Origin: Pirellulales bacterium
GTDB lineage: Bacteria; Planctomycetota; Planctomycetia; Pirellulales; Thermoguttaceae
Direction of reading: 5' to 3'
Length of the DNA: 64,000 bases
Assembly (NCBI GenBank): GCA_016935315.1
Contig: JAFGRD010000019.1
Span: 62,001-126,000 of the forward strand
The notes under the pieces are model-generated. The model did no database searches, was not told the origin of the DNA, and saw only the letters and a program-made list of their open reading frames with translations. This document shows, piece after piece, positions 7,305 through 15,996 of this stretch (the first letter of the stretch is position 1; each line of letters opens with the position of its first letter). A program made the position numbers and the translations under genes.

Positions 7305-10202
7305 TTACCACGGACCCTCCAGGTCGAGTTCGAAGGTCAACGAGTCCCAGTCGATGTCCGTGTAGTCGGCGGGCCGATTGGCGGTCGCCTTCACGTAGTT
7401 GAAGTCCTCCAGGCGGTAGAGGTAATCGACAGCCGCGCTGGAGAGCCGGACCCAGTTGCCTTCGGCTTCCAGCAGGTCGGCCGCGGTCGAATCCTTCAGG
7501 TAGGCCTCGTCGCGGTCGCCGGCGCCGGCGCCGGCATAGGCCCGAACCTCCTCGAAGTACTTGCCCCGGTTGTAAAACAGCCCCGGTCGATACAGCGCGG
7601 CTTCCTCCGGGCTGCCGCGGAGGACGTCGTTGCCGTCGGAATCGTAGAGCCGGGCCAGGTCGTGGCCGTCGTTGGTCGCGTAGGCGTGCACCCCGTCGAA
7701 GTGCTTGGCCCGATTGTAATAGTGGCCGGGGCTGAACAGGGCGCCTTGCACCGGGTCGGCATGGAAGATGTCGTCCCATGGCGAGTCGTACAGCTTGGCC
7801 ACGTCGTTGCCGCCCGAAGTCGCGTAGGCGTGCACCCCGTCAAACGACACGGCTTCGCAGTAGAAACCCGCGCCGGACAAGGCCCCGTAGCCGGGGGTGG
7901 CCACGAACTCGTCGTTGCCCGGCGAATCGAACATCTTCGCCTCGTCGTTGCCGCCGGCCTCGGCGTAGCCGCGAACGTCCTCGAAGAACTTCGCCCGATT
8001 GTAGAAGCCGGCGCCGTAGAGCGCCCCGTAGACGGGCGTGGAGACGAATTTGTCGTTGCCGGGCGAGTCGTAGAGCTTGGCCTGGTCGGCGCCGCCGGCC
8101 GTGGCATAGGCGTGAACACCCTCGAAGAACTTGGCCCGGTTGTAGAAGCCGGCGCCGAAAAGCGCGGCTTCCTCGGCCGTGGCGCGCAGCGTGTCGTCTC
8201 CGGCCGAATCGTAGAGCTTGGCCACGTCGGTGCCGCCAGCCGTGGCATAGGCGTGCACGCCCTCGAAATTCCTGATCTCGAACGAGAACGCGTCGCCGTG
8301 CAGCCGGGCGTAGACCGGGGTGGCGATGAACTCGTCGCTGCCCGACGAATCGTACAGCTTCGCCGTATCCGTCCCACCGACGTTGGAATCGGCCTGCACC
8401 GTCTTGAAGTCGTAAGCCTCCTGCGTGAAGCCGGGCCCGGTCATCTTCGTGTAGCCGACCAGGCAACTCAATTGGTCGTTTCCGGCCGAGTCGTGGAAGA
8501 TCGCCAAATCGGCGCCCCCACCCGACAGGGCCAAGGTCGTCTCGAAATTCCGGCAGCGGATGATCGAGCCGCTCTGGCGGAATTCGCCGCGGTCGGGCCA
8601 GAGTTCGACGGTTTCGCCGCCGCTGCCGGCAAACGTGGCCGAATCGGCACCGCCGGCCCCGTCGACATCGACCGTCGGCACGTCGATCGTCAGCAAGCCG
8701 TAGCCGCTGCCGACCAGCTCGACAGTGCCCGACCAAAGCGTGGCGTCGTCGGTCTGCGCCGATCCCGCCAGCGCGGCCACGTCGCTGCCGCCGCCGCCCT
8801 CGAAGGAGATCTCCGGTGTGCTGCTGACCTGCACCACGTAGCCCGCGCCGGTCACCTCGGCCGTGTTGGGGCTCATCGACGCGGTGTCGGTGCCGGCGGA
8901 ACCGGTCAGCAGGGCCGTGTCGTCTGCCCCGGCGCCCACGAAGGTCACGGAAAAGGTGGGGGTGGGAGAGGCGGGGCGCACCAACTCGTAGTCCAACTCG
9001 TTGATCAGGAACCCGCAGCGATGGACCGCCTGGACGCCGTCGTGCTGGATCGTGCCGTCGAACTCGAAGACCTGGGCGCCGCCGGTGCCATGCACGGTCG
9101 CTCCGGCTTGCGTCGGGGTAACCAGGTTGGCCAGCCGAACGCTCAGCGGTGAGTCGGCTCCTTCGATGCGAAGGAAATACTGCTGGCCGGTTGTAGCTGA
9201 TTGATAATCCAACCGCGGCTGGCCGGAAGCCAACTCCTGCAGGCTGCCGTTTGCCTGTTGGCGGTAGAGTGTCATTTCCACGCCCGAGGCGGCGCTGAGG
9301 CCCGGCAAGTCGGCCGTGAGATACCCGTCATGAGTGGCCTCGACGCGATACCAGAGCTCGCCGAGCGTCGATTGTTGGCTGCTGAGGCTGATGAATCCGA
9401 GAGGGCCCAGGTCGGTCGGCGGCCGAAAGACGGTGGCGGCGCCGTTGATGCCCTGCAACGACGAATGCGCCAGTTGAGCGACACGCGTATAGGCGGCGTC
9501 GGTCGTATTGATGTGGTAGACGTCGCCCCCGGAGCGAAAGGCGTACATCCGCGGGGCCGGACCGTAGAGCAGACCGTAGTAGTCGGTGGCGCCGGCCCAG
9601 CCAACCACTTCGCCGTCATCCAGGGCCGGATCGGCCCTCAACAGATCGCCGTCGAAGGTCGTGATGTACAGGTTGCCGTCGACGTCGAACGCCAGGTCGC
9701 CGGCCGACTGATAGGCTCCCAGCAAGACTTCCGGCTGGGCCTCCGCGGTGGCCGGGTCGATGCTGAAGACCATCCCGTCGCCCGACGAATCGTAGCCCGA
9801 GGCAAACAGCACGCCGTCGCTGCGGAACTCCAGGCCGTTGACGAAAATCCCGCTGCCGCCCATCTCGACCGTGTCGACGAGGGTCGTCGTGATGCCTGCC
9901 GATGGATTGTCGAGGTTCAGGTCGATCTGGTAGAGCTCGCTGGGCCCTGCGTCCGGCCCGCCGACTCCGTAGAGCGTTCCGTCGGGGGAGAAGGCCAGGT
10001 CGAACATCACCTTGTCGGCTCGCCCCAGGTACTGCAGAGCCATATTGTCCAGCACGTCGACGGCAAACAGGTCGCCGTCGGTGTCGCCGATCACGCTGCC
10101 GAACCAGCCGGCGCCATCGAGCATTTTGCGGTCTTCGAGCGATTCGAGTTGCAGTCTGCGCGCAAACCGTCGTCGCAACAAATGCTTGTGTGAGGGTCTC
10201 AT
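7305..10202 (-). CDS. Surface protein (965 aa) with LYDSxGDD repeats, paralogue of the downstream giant protein
   Basis: I place the start at the ATG ending at 10202, giving MRPSHKHLLRRRFARRLQ and then the planctomycete motif LESLEDRKMLDG. The reading frame could begin 12 codons earlier, but that stretch does not look like an export signal. The first 300 residues resemble a beta-propeller or lifetime-type region (LAFSPDGTLYGVGG, LAFDVDGNLYITTFDGDLLR). A segment with NGSLQELASG and YFLRIEGADSPLSV looks like a bacterial pre-peptidase C-terminal fold. From about residue 430 there are about 11 repeats of AKLYDSxGNDxFxATPxxxxL followed by YNRAKxFxxVHAYATAGG. The C-terminus DIDWDSLTFELDLEGPW matches the tail of the 847-7200 product. 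The two genes are 104 bp apart in the same direction and are probably co-transcribed. Confidence 0.88.
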   Translation of the reverse strand: MRPSHKHLLRRRFARRLQLESLEDRKMLDGAGWFGSVIGDTDGDLFAVDVLDNMALQYLGRADKVMFDLAFSPDGTLYGVGGPDAGPSELYQIDLNLDNPSAGITTTLVDTVEMGGSGIFVNGLEFRSDGVLFASGYDSSGDGMVFSIDPATAEAQPEVLLGAYQSAGDLAFDVDGNLYITTFDGDLLRADPALDDGEVVGWAGATDYYGLLYGPAPRMYAFRSGGDVYHINTTDAAYTRVAQLAHSSLQGINGAATVFRPPTDLGPLGFISLSSQQSTLGELWYRVEATHDGYLTADLPGLSAASGVEMTLYRQQANGSLQELASGQPRLDYQSATTGQQYFLRIEGADSPLSVRLANLVTPTQAGATVHGTGGAQVFEFDGTIQHDGVQAVHRCGFLINELDYELVRPASPTPTFSVTFVGAGADDTALLTGSAGTDTASMSPNTAEVTGAGYVVQVSSTPEISFEGGGGSDVAALAGSAQTDDATLWSGTVELVGSGYGLLTIDVPTVDVDGAGGADSATFAGSGGETVELWPDRGEFRQSGSIIRCRNFETTLALSGGGADLAIFHDSAGNDQLSCLVGYTKMTGPGFTQEAYDFKTVQADSNVGGTDTAKLYDSSGSDEFIATPVYARLHGDAFSFEIRNFEGVHAYATAGGTDVAKLYDSAGDDTLRATAEEAALFGAGFYNRAKFFEGVHAYATAGGADQAKLYDSPGNDKFVSTPVYGALYGAGFYNRAKFFEDVRGYAEAGGNDEAKMFDSPGNDEFVATPGYGALSGAGFYCEAVSFDGVHAYATSGGNDVAKLYDSPWDDIFHADPVQGALFSPGHYYNRAKHFDGVHAYATNDGHDLARLYDSDGNDVLRGSPEEAALYRPGLFYNRGKYFEEVRAYAGAGAGDRDEAYLKDSTAADLLEAEGNWVRLSSAAVDYLYRLEDFNYVKATANRPADYTDIDWDSLTFELDLEGPW

Positions 10203-10415
10203 GGCTGTCCCGATCATTCGATAAGAGCCCCGGCCCAACCGGCCCAGGCTGCCCTGCCGGCGGTTCGTTCATTATGATTGTCTTCTCCCTAGCCGTCAAA
10301 GATTTTGTGCCCCGAAGAAGACGGTAAACCGCTGCCGTTTCTCGGCATGCGCCGGCACATCTTGCAGAATCCGGCCAAACCGTCACAATGCAGGCTGCCA
10401 GACGGAGAGAGAACC

Positions 10416-11612
10416 ATGCCGGACGCGAAGCACGATCATGGCAGTCGGTCCATCGCCACCCGAACCGTTCATCACCCGGTGGCATCCCCCACTTCATATC
10501 CCGTGGCAACCCCCCTCTACCAGACATCAACCTTCCGAGTAGCCGACGCCGCCACGATCGCCAGGTATGCCGAGCAGACCCAACCCCAGGCATACTACAC
10601 TCGCTGGGGAAACCCGACGATCGAGGTCCTCGAAAAGGTGTTGGCCGATCTGGAGGGGGGCCAGAAGTGCCTGGCACTGGCATCCGGCATGGCGGCGGTC
10701 ACCACGACCCTGCTCGGGCTGCTCCGACCCGGCGACCATGTCGTGGCCGGGTCCTCTCTGTATACTGCCACGACCGAATTCTTGTCGTCCGATCTGGCTG
10801 AGTTGGGCATCTCGGTCGATTTCGTCGATCCGACCGATCCGGAAGCGTTCGCCCGGGCTGTGCGAAAGAACACCCGCATGTTCTACGTAGAGACGCCCAC
10901 CAATCCCACGCTGCAACTGACCGATCTGGCCGCCGTGTGCCGCATCGCCGACGAGACGGGAAACCTTGCCGTGGTCGACAACACGTTTGCGTCGCCCTAC
11001 AACCAGACGCCGTTGGCCCTTGGGGCCGACGTGGTGATTCACAGTGTCACGAAGTACCTTTCCGGCCATACGGACGTGATCGGCGGCTGTCTGGTAACCG
11101 ACGCGGAGACGGCCGAGCAACTGTGGCACCAGCGCACGATGCTCGGCGGCTGTATCGATCCGTTCGCCGCCTGGCTTGTGCTGCGAGGGGTCAAGACGCT
11201 GGCCGTGCGGATGCAACGGCACAACGACAACGCTTTGGCGGTCGCCGAGGCGCTGCGGTCGCATCCGGCCGTCTCGCGCGTGCTCTATCCCGGACTGGCC
11301 AGCCATCCCCAGTACGAGTTGGCCCAACGCCAGATGAGCGGCTTCGGCGGCATGATCGCTTTCGAGCTGGCCGGCGGCAGAGCGGCCGGCGTGAAGCTGG
11401 TGGAATCCACCCGGCTGGTCGTTCTGGCCGTCAGCCTCGGCGGCGTGGAAACCCTGATCGAGCATCCCGCCTCGATGTCGCACGCCCCGCTCAGCGACGA
11501 GCAACTCCGACGAGCCGGCATTCCCCCGGGACTGATTCGGTTGTCGGTCGGCATCGAAGATCCCGACGACCTGATCGCCGATCTATGGCAGGCGCTGGAC
11601 CGGCTGTCATAG
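10416..11612 (+). CDS. Cys/Met-metabolism PLP enzyme (cystathionine gamma-synthase/lyase or homoserine sulfhydrylase type)
   Basis: This 398-aa protein belongs to the PLP-dependent transsulfuration family. The lysine expected to bind PLP is in VIHSVTKYLSGHTDVIGG. Other family signatures are SGMAAVTTTLLGLL, the YVETPTNPTLQ segment, ADVVIHS, and a C-terminal SLGGVETLIEHPASMSH block followed by LIRLSVGIEDPDDLIADL. Family members cleave or form C-S bonds of cystathionine, methionine or O-acyl homoserine; sequence alone does not separate these activities. I chose the ATG at 10416 because GGAGAGAG precedes it at good spacing and the conserved N-terminus starts there. No other methionine genes are adjacent. 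A 14-bp tandem repeat starts just past the stop codon. Confidence 0.92.
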   Translation: MPDAKHDHGSRSIATRTVHHPVASPTSYPVATPLYQTSTFRVADAATIARYAEQTQPQAYYTRWGNPTIEVLEKVLADLEGGQKCLALASGMAAVTTTLLGLLRPGDHVVAGSSLYTATTEFLSSDLAELGISVDFVDPTDPEAFARAVRKNTRMFYVETPTNPTLQLTDLAAVCRIADETGNLAVVDNTFASPYNQTPLALGADVVIHSVTKYLSGHTDVIGGCLVTDAETAEQLWHQRTMLGGCIDPFAAWLVLRGVKTLAVRMQRHNDNALAVAEALRSHPAVSRVLYPGLASHPQYELAQRQMSGFGGMIAFELAGGRAAGVKLVESTRLVVLAVSLGGVETLIEHPASMSHAPLSDEQLRRAGIPPGLIRLSVGIEDPDDLIADLWQALDRLS

Positions 11613-11614
11613 AG

Positions 11615-11704
11615 GCGCTGTCGTACGGGCGCTGTCGTAGGGGCGCTGTCGTAGGGGCGCTGTCGTAGGGGCGCTGTGGTAGGGGCGCTGTGGTAGCGGC
11701 GCTG
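11615..11704 (+). repeat. 14-bp tandem repeat, about six units
   Basis: Six near-identical 14-bp units with consensus GCGCTGTCGTAGGG run head to tail and start three bases after the stop codon of the PLP enzyme gene. The fifth and sixth units carry GTGG in place of GTCG, and the sixth ends AGCG. A partial seventh unit (GCGCTGTGTCGCGCTG) closes the array. There are no spacers between units and every unit contains a TAG triplet. It is a simple tandem array, not a CRISPR. Confidence 0.85.
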
Positions 11705-11982
11705 TGTCGCGCTGAACTGCGGCAAAAACGGCCATGAAAGGAGCCGTGGCAAGACGGTGCCGCATACACGCGACCGGCCGGGCCCAACGCCCGAATGACT
11801 CCACCGAGGGGGGTTCTGGTTCTTTCGTGCGGATTGGCCACCGCGGGGCTTGATGTTCTCCCTCGGACGAGTATCATGGGAGGCATGGTCGCGGGCTGTG
11901 GCGGGGTCATGCCGCGGCGCGGTCGGCAGCCGCGATTGGTCGCCCACGAGGTCGCTGTTGTCTTCTTTCGCGAGGAGTGATC
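11705..11982. other. Non-coding stretch between the 14-bp array and the PEP-CTERM gene
   Basis: I see no convincing gene here; reading frames in all phases are short and have no recognisable content. The only clear signal is the ribosome binding site GAGGAG at 11972-11977, five bases before the ATG at 11983. Confidence 0.5.
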
Positions 11983-12843
11983 ATGAGACCTGCACGTCCG
12001 GCATCACGTCCCTACAGACGCCGCATGGGCCGATGGTTGACGCCGCCGAAGGTCGCCGTGCTGATCGTTGTCTTCAGCGCACTGACCTATGGCGCCCAGA
12101 TTCCGATCTATTTGGACGACTTCGAGAACTGCGCCCCGGGCACCAATCCCACGTTGCCTGCCGTCGGTGAACCCTGGCAGATTTCGGAGCCCGATCCCGG
12201 AGGCATTGGCGTGCTGATGGATCCACTGACCGCGAACAACCTGACCATGGGCTTCTTCCACTACCGGAACATCGCCGTGGCGCCGTTCTCGGCGGAGAAC
12301 CGGCAGCGGCTGGCCCTGGCCGGGAACGCGACGATCCGCTTCGACTACACGGGCTTCACGTCGTACGGGTATTCGCACTATTTCGACGTCGGCGCCTACG
12401 ACCCCGTAAGTGGCGACCCCGCGTTCCTGGTCCGCTTTGCCCCGCAAGCCAGCCCGTTTTTGCCCGGGATGCACGACGTACACTACCTGGACCCCATGGC
12501 CGGACTGGTCGATACGGGTCTGGACGTGACGGTCAACGCGGTTCAGCCTATCTCCATTTTGGCGGATTTCACCGCAGGGACCTATCAGCTCGACGTGGCC
12601 GGCGTCAGCACCACCGCCCTGCCGATGTTCGTCTGTCCCAATGAAATCGCCGGGGTGGAGTTCGCCAACTACGGCGTGGCCATGGGCTCCGGCGCGATCG
12701 ACAATCTGAGCATCACGGTCACGGAGCCGGACGGGGACGCCGGCCCGGGGACTCAGGTTCCCGAGATTGCCACGCTCTTGCTCCTGATTGTCGGAGCAGG
12801 CACTCTCGCGTGCGCCCGGGTGCTCCGACGAAAGGCCGAATAG
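11983..12843 (+). CDS. PEP-CTERM-like exported protein
   Basis: This 286-aa protein has a basic N-terminus, then a hydrophobic signal segment (VAVLIVVFSALTYGAQ), then a beta-rich body with no family I can name. The C-terminus is a variant PEP-CTERM sorting signal: VPEIATLLLLIVGAGTLA followed by CARVLRRKAE, that is a VPE motif, a hydrophobic helix and a basic tail. Such proteins are cut by an exosortase and usually associate with exopolysaccharide. The start is the ATG at 11983, preceded by GAGGAG; a GTG two codons upstream overlaps that site and is less likely. No exosortase gene lies in the window. Confidence 0.8.
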   Translation: MRPARPASRPYRRRMGRWLTPPKVAVLIVVFSALTYGAQIPIYLDDFENCAPGTNPTLPAVGEPWQISEPDPGGIGVLMDPLTANNLTMGFFHYRNIAVAPFSAENRQRLALAGNATIRFDYTGFTSYGYSHYFDVGAYDPVSGDPAFLVRFAPQASPFLPGMHDVHYLDPMAGLVDTGLDVTVNAVQPISILADFTAGTYQLDVAGVSTTALPMFVCPNEIAGVEFANYGVAMGSGAIDNLSITVTEPDGDAGPGTQVPEIATLLLLIVGAGTLACARVLRRKAE

Positions 12844-12868
12844 CCAACGGCAATGGGGCGCCTTGGCG

Positions 12869-13720
12869 TCAGTCTTTCCGCGCACACAGCGGCCGCATGC
12901 CGCGAACCTTCGTCGCGATGCCGAGCAGCTTGTCGGCCGAGGTGACAAACAGCGTGGCGAAATCCGGTCCGCCAAAACAGCAGTTCGAAGCATACGGCAC
13001 CTCGATCCGCCCGATCGGCTCGCTCTCGGAGTCAAAGAGCTTCAGGCCGGCCCGGCCCAGGCAGACGTACAGATGGCCGTGCTGGTCGAGCGTCATGCCG
13101 TCGGGGTTGGCGCCGAGCTTGTCGATCCAGAGCCTCTCGTTGGCCAGGCGGCCCGGCCCGAGCACCTCGTAGCGGTAGATCCGCTGGCCCCGGCTGTCGG
13201 CCACGTAGAGCGTGACCTCCTCGGCGTCGAGCAGCACGCCGTTGGGCTTGAAGCAGACGGTCGACACGCGGTGAACGCGGCCGGACGCCGAGCAGTAGTA
13301 CGTGTCCTGCTTCATCAGGGTCGGCTGGCCGCGATGCTGGTAGTTGGGGTCGGAGAAATAGAAGCCGTCGTGCCGATCGACGGCCAGATCGTTCGGCTCG
13401 TTGAAAGGGGTACCGTCGATCTCGCCGGCCAACACCCGCTTCTGCCTGGTGTGCACGTCGAAAGCGACGATCCGATGGGCGGCGCCCTCGCAGACGTACA
13501 GCTCTCCCTTGCGGTTGAACATCATCCCGTTGGCGTCGGTGCTGTCGTCGGTGAACAGTTCCACCGGACTGCCCGGCCGGTAGAGGTGGATGCTGTCGTG
13601 CCGGCCGTCGGAGAAATAGACGTTGCCGTCCGCGTCGGCGGCCGGTCCTTCGGAAAACCCATAGCCGGTCCCCAACACCTGTGGCTCGGTGCCGGGGGCG
13701 AGGATCGCGTCGAGTTTCAT
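12869..13720 (-). CDS. SMP-30/gluconolactonase/LRE family protein
   Basis: This 283-aa protein is a six-bladed beta-propeller of the SMP-30/gluconolactonase family, whose members hydrolyse sugar lactones using one divalent metal. Expected metal-site positions are present: Glu in GFSEGPAADADGNVYFSD (about residue 24), Asn in NEPNDLAVD and Asp in GANPDGMTLDQHGHLYV. The fold signature YRYEVLGPG and ANERLWID is also clear. The start ATG at 13720 is preceded by GGAGG at five-base spacing. There is no signal peptide, so a cytoplasmic sugar-lactone role is likely; the substrate is unknown. Its 3' end faces the plus-strand PEP-CTERM gene 25 bp away. Confidence 0.88.
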   Translation of the reverse strand: MKLDAILAPGTEPQVLGTGYGFSEGPAADADGNVYFSDGRHDSIHLYRPGSPVELFTDDSTDANGMMFNRKGELYVCEGAAHRIVAFDVHTRQKRVLAGEIDGTPFNEPNDLAVDRHDGFYFSDPNYQHRGQPTLMKQDTYYCSASGRVHRVSTVCFKPNGVLLDAEEVTLYVADSRGQRIYRYEVLGPGRLANERLWIDKLGANPDGMTLDQHGHLYVCLGRAGLKLFDSESEPIGRIEVPYASNCCFGGPDFATLFVTSADKLLGIATKVRGMRPLCARKD

Positions 13721-13737
13721 CGAGGCCTCCGTGGTGG

Positions 13738-13757
13738 CTGAAGTCGCCGGACTTCAG
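13738..13757. other. Perfect 8-bp stem hairpin upstream of the SMP-30 gene
   Basis: CTGAAGTC and GACTTCAG flank a GCCG loop, 18 bases upstream of the SMP-30 start codon. It could be a leader hairpin or a degenerate relative of the CTTCAGC/GCTGAAG repeats at 23948 and 50731. Confidence 0.4.
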
Positions 13758-13812
13758 GTTGGGGACGTTTTGGTGTGCAGCATCACGGCAATCTGAATTC
13801 TCATGAGGTCCG

Positions 13813-14838
13813 CTACAGGTCCTGTGCATTCAGCAAACTCCGGGCCAGGTCGCGGAGGAAAATCGAGCTGGAAACGACCAGGACCGGCCCCAAGACGCAG
13901 AACAGCGGGCGGTGCAGGTTTCCGGTAATGCCGGCGTAGGCGCCGAGCAACGTCACCACCACGGCCATCCCGGCCGAGGTGGCCAGCAACGCCGCCGGAA
14001 GCCGTCGCAGCCGGGGAACTGCCATCGGCAACAGAAAGGCGAAGGCGTACACCTGGGTCCGCTCGAAGAGGCATCCACCGAGGTGGGAGAACATGGCCGC
14101 CAGCCGAGGCACCGACAGCACGTGCCCTTCGTACGACGGCACGCCATATCGGCACACGCCCAGGGCGAGCGATCCCCCGGCCGCCGCAACCACCACGGCG
14201 ACAAGCGCCGGCCGCGTACACCGCGTCCCCCGCAGCCGGGCCGTCGCCCACCAGATCGCCAGCGCCGAGAGTCCCAACGGCAAGATGGTCTCCTTGGCCA
14301 CCGGGCCGACGGCGACCAGAATCGCCGCCGGCAGCCAACGCTCCCGCAGCAGTGCCAAGAAAATTGCCGCCAAGAAAAACGCCTCCGCCGAGTCGATCAG
14401 GCCCGCCAAGTGGTGATTCACGACCACGAACGACGACAGGTAGACCCATGGCGCGAGGGCAACGACGGCCAGGTCGTCGGCCACGATCGCTGCGATGCGC
14501 ATCACGACCAGCGCGGTCAGCGAGGTGAAGGCCGCATTGACGATCCAGAGGGCAAACAAGGCCGGATCCCATCCGCCGATCTCGCATCGCGAAACCACCG
14601 GCAACACGCCGCGAGCCAGCGCAGGCGTCAGCACGCGATAGCAGAACGGGGGGACGACGTTTCCCCGGTTGACCATCCGGCGATACCAGAACGAGTCCGT
14701 ATTGCCCTTGCCCTTTTCGGAAGGGTCGTAGCGGGCCAAGGCCGGATAGCCCAACGTGAAACAGACCAGGAAGAAGCCGAGAAACAGCAGGACCATGGCA
14801 CCCGGTCGCGGAGTGCCCGTTGCGGAAGAGTCGGCCAT
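13813..14838 (-). CDS. Polytopic membrane protein of unknown function
   Basis: This 341-aa protein has about eight hydrophobic segments: VLLFLGFFLVCFTLGYPAL at the N-terminus, then ALFALWIVNAAFTSLTALVV, FFLAAIFLALL, LALVAVVVAAAGGSLALGV-like segments and VLGPVLVVSSSIFL near the C-terminus. The first extracytoplasmic loop has FWYRRMVNRG and PFCYRVLTPALAR. That layout recalls membrane-embedded sugar-transfer proteins of the GT-C superfamily, but no catalytic motif is clear. The frame stays open far beyond the ATG at 14838, into the opposite-strand methyltransferase; that extension is hydrophilic and is rejected. The gene is divergent from the methyltransferase, with a 201-bp shared upstream region in which I cannot name a promoter. 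Confidence 0.75.
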   Translation of the reverse strand: MADSSATGTPRPGAMVLLFLGFFLVCFTLGYPALARYDPSEKGKGNTDSFWYRRMVNRGNVVPPFCYRVLTPALARGVLPVVSRCEIGGWDPALFALWIVNAAFTSLTALVVMRIAAIVADDLAVVALAPWVYLSSFVVVNHHLAGLIDSAEAFFLAAIFLALLRERWLPAAILVAVGPVAKETILPLGLSALAIWWATARLRGTRCTRPALVAVVVAAAGGSLALGVCRYGVPSYEGHVLSVPRLAAMFSHLGGCLFERTQVYAFAFLLPMAVPRLRRLPAALLATSAGMAVVVTLLGAYAGITGNLHRPLFCVLGPVLVVSSSIFLRDLARSLLNAQDL

Positions 14839-15039
14839 GGTACGATGCGGTGCGACGGGAAGCCCCCGCGATGGGGTCGGGAGACGATCTGCCAGGCGGT
14901 GCCCTGAGGCGAGCGACGCCCATTTTACTTCACCCCGGCCCGTCCACACAAGAACAGTGATCTGGCTTCGCGTCGGCGTTTGCGTTACAACGGAACCTTT
15001 GTGAGTCTTTGGCAAGACCTCTCCGGAGGGAGACGGCAG

Positions 15040-15996
15040 ATGAGCAATCACCACATGGAGGTAGTCGCCGGCCGGCGGTTCCGGTTCGGCAGAAACTGGG
15101 CCCGGTTTCTCGGCATCGTCGACCGGCGGCGGATCGAACAGGCCGAAGCGTCTCTGGTCGAGGCCTTCGGCGGCGCCGATTTTCGCGGCAGGCGTTTTCT
15201 CGACATCGGCTCGGGCAGCGGGCTGTTCAGCCTGGCGGCCAGGCGGCTGGGCGCCCGCGTCCATAGCTTCGATTACGACCCCCAATCGGTCGCCTGCACC
15301 TTGGAGCTGAAACACCGCTTCTTTCCCGACGACCCCACGTGGACCGTCGAGGACGGCTCCGCCCTCGACCCGCGATACATCGAGTCGTTGGGACGGTTCG
15401 ACATCGTCTATTCCTTCGGCGTGCTCCACCACACGGGCGACATGTATCGGGCGTTGCACAACGCGCAGCTTCCCGTCGACGACGAGGGGCTGCTGTTTGT
15501 GGCCATCTACAACGACCGGGGCTTTCGCTCCCGGCTGTGGCGCGGCGTGAAGCGGCTCTATTGCCGCGGTCGGCTGGGCCGCGCGGTGGTCGTCGGCACC
15601 TTCGTGCCCTGGTTCGTCTTCTCCGGGCTGCTGAAGGACCTGCTTCGGCTCCGGGCGCCCTGGCGACGCTACGTCCAGTACCGCCAGCGCCGGGGGATGT
15701 CGATCGTCTACGACTGGCTCGATTGGCTGGGGGGATACCCGTTCGAGGTCGCCAGGCCCGAGGAGATCTTCCGTTTCTATCGCCAGCGCGGCTTCACGCT
15801 CGAAGAGCTTTGGACCACGCCGGGCGACGGGACCAACCACTTCGTGTTCCGCAAGACGGGCCCCGGCGCGGGCGATCCCTTCGACTCGATGGACAGAACC
15901 TCGACGTCGGCCCCTCCGGATATCGACCGGCGGACACCGCCGGCGCCGGATACCCGTCACTCTCGAAAGGAGACTCGACTATGGCAACGTTCTTGA
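15040..15996 (+). CDS. Class I SAM-dependent methyltransferase
   Basis: This 318-aa protein has the Rossmann-type SAM-binding motif I FLDIGSGSGLFSL at residues 53-65, an acidic motif II (VHSFDYDPQSVAC), and the post-II segment FDIVYSFGVLHHTGDM typical of small-molecule methyltransferases. A positively charged insertion with a hydrophobic stretch (VVVGTFVPWFVFSGLL) follows and could touch the membrane. The methyl acceptor is unknown. The ATG at 15040 is preceded by GGAGGGAG at correct spacing. The last 16 bases overlap the start of the GYD-domain gene, so the two are probably translationally linked. Confidence 0.88.
   Translation: MSNHHMEVVAGRRFRFGRNWARFLGIVDRRRIEQAEASLVEAFGGADFRGRRFLDIGSGSGLFSLAARRLGARVHSFDYDPQSVACTLELKHRFFPDDPTWTVEDGSALDPRYIESLGRFDIVYSFGVLHHTGDMYRALHNAQLPVDDEGLLFVAIYNDRGFRSRLWRGVKRLYCRGRLGRAVVVGTFVPWFVFSGLLKDLLRLRAPWRRYVQYRQRRGMSIVYDWLDWLGGYPFEVARPEEIFRFYRQRGFTLEELWTTPGDGTNHFVFRKTGPGAGDPFDSMDRTSTSAPPDIDRRTPPAPDTRHSRKETRLWQRS

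Noticed and set aside
11615-11704. Possible CRISPR array.
   Set aside because: The units are contiguous 14-mers without spacers and no cas genes are near.
14839-15960. N-terminal extension of the 13813-14838 membrane protein by about 370 codons.
   Set aside because: The extension is antisense to the methyltransferase gene and hydrophilic; the membrane protein has a good ATG at 14838.
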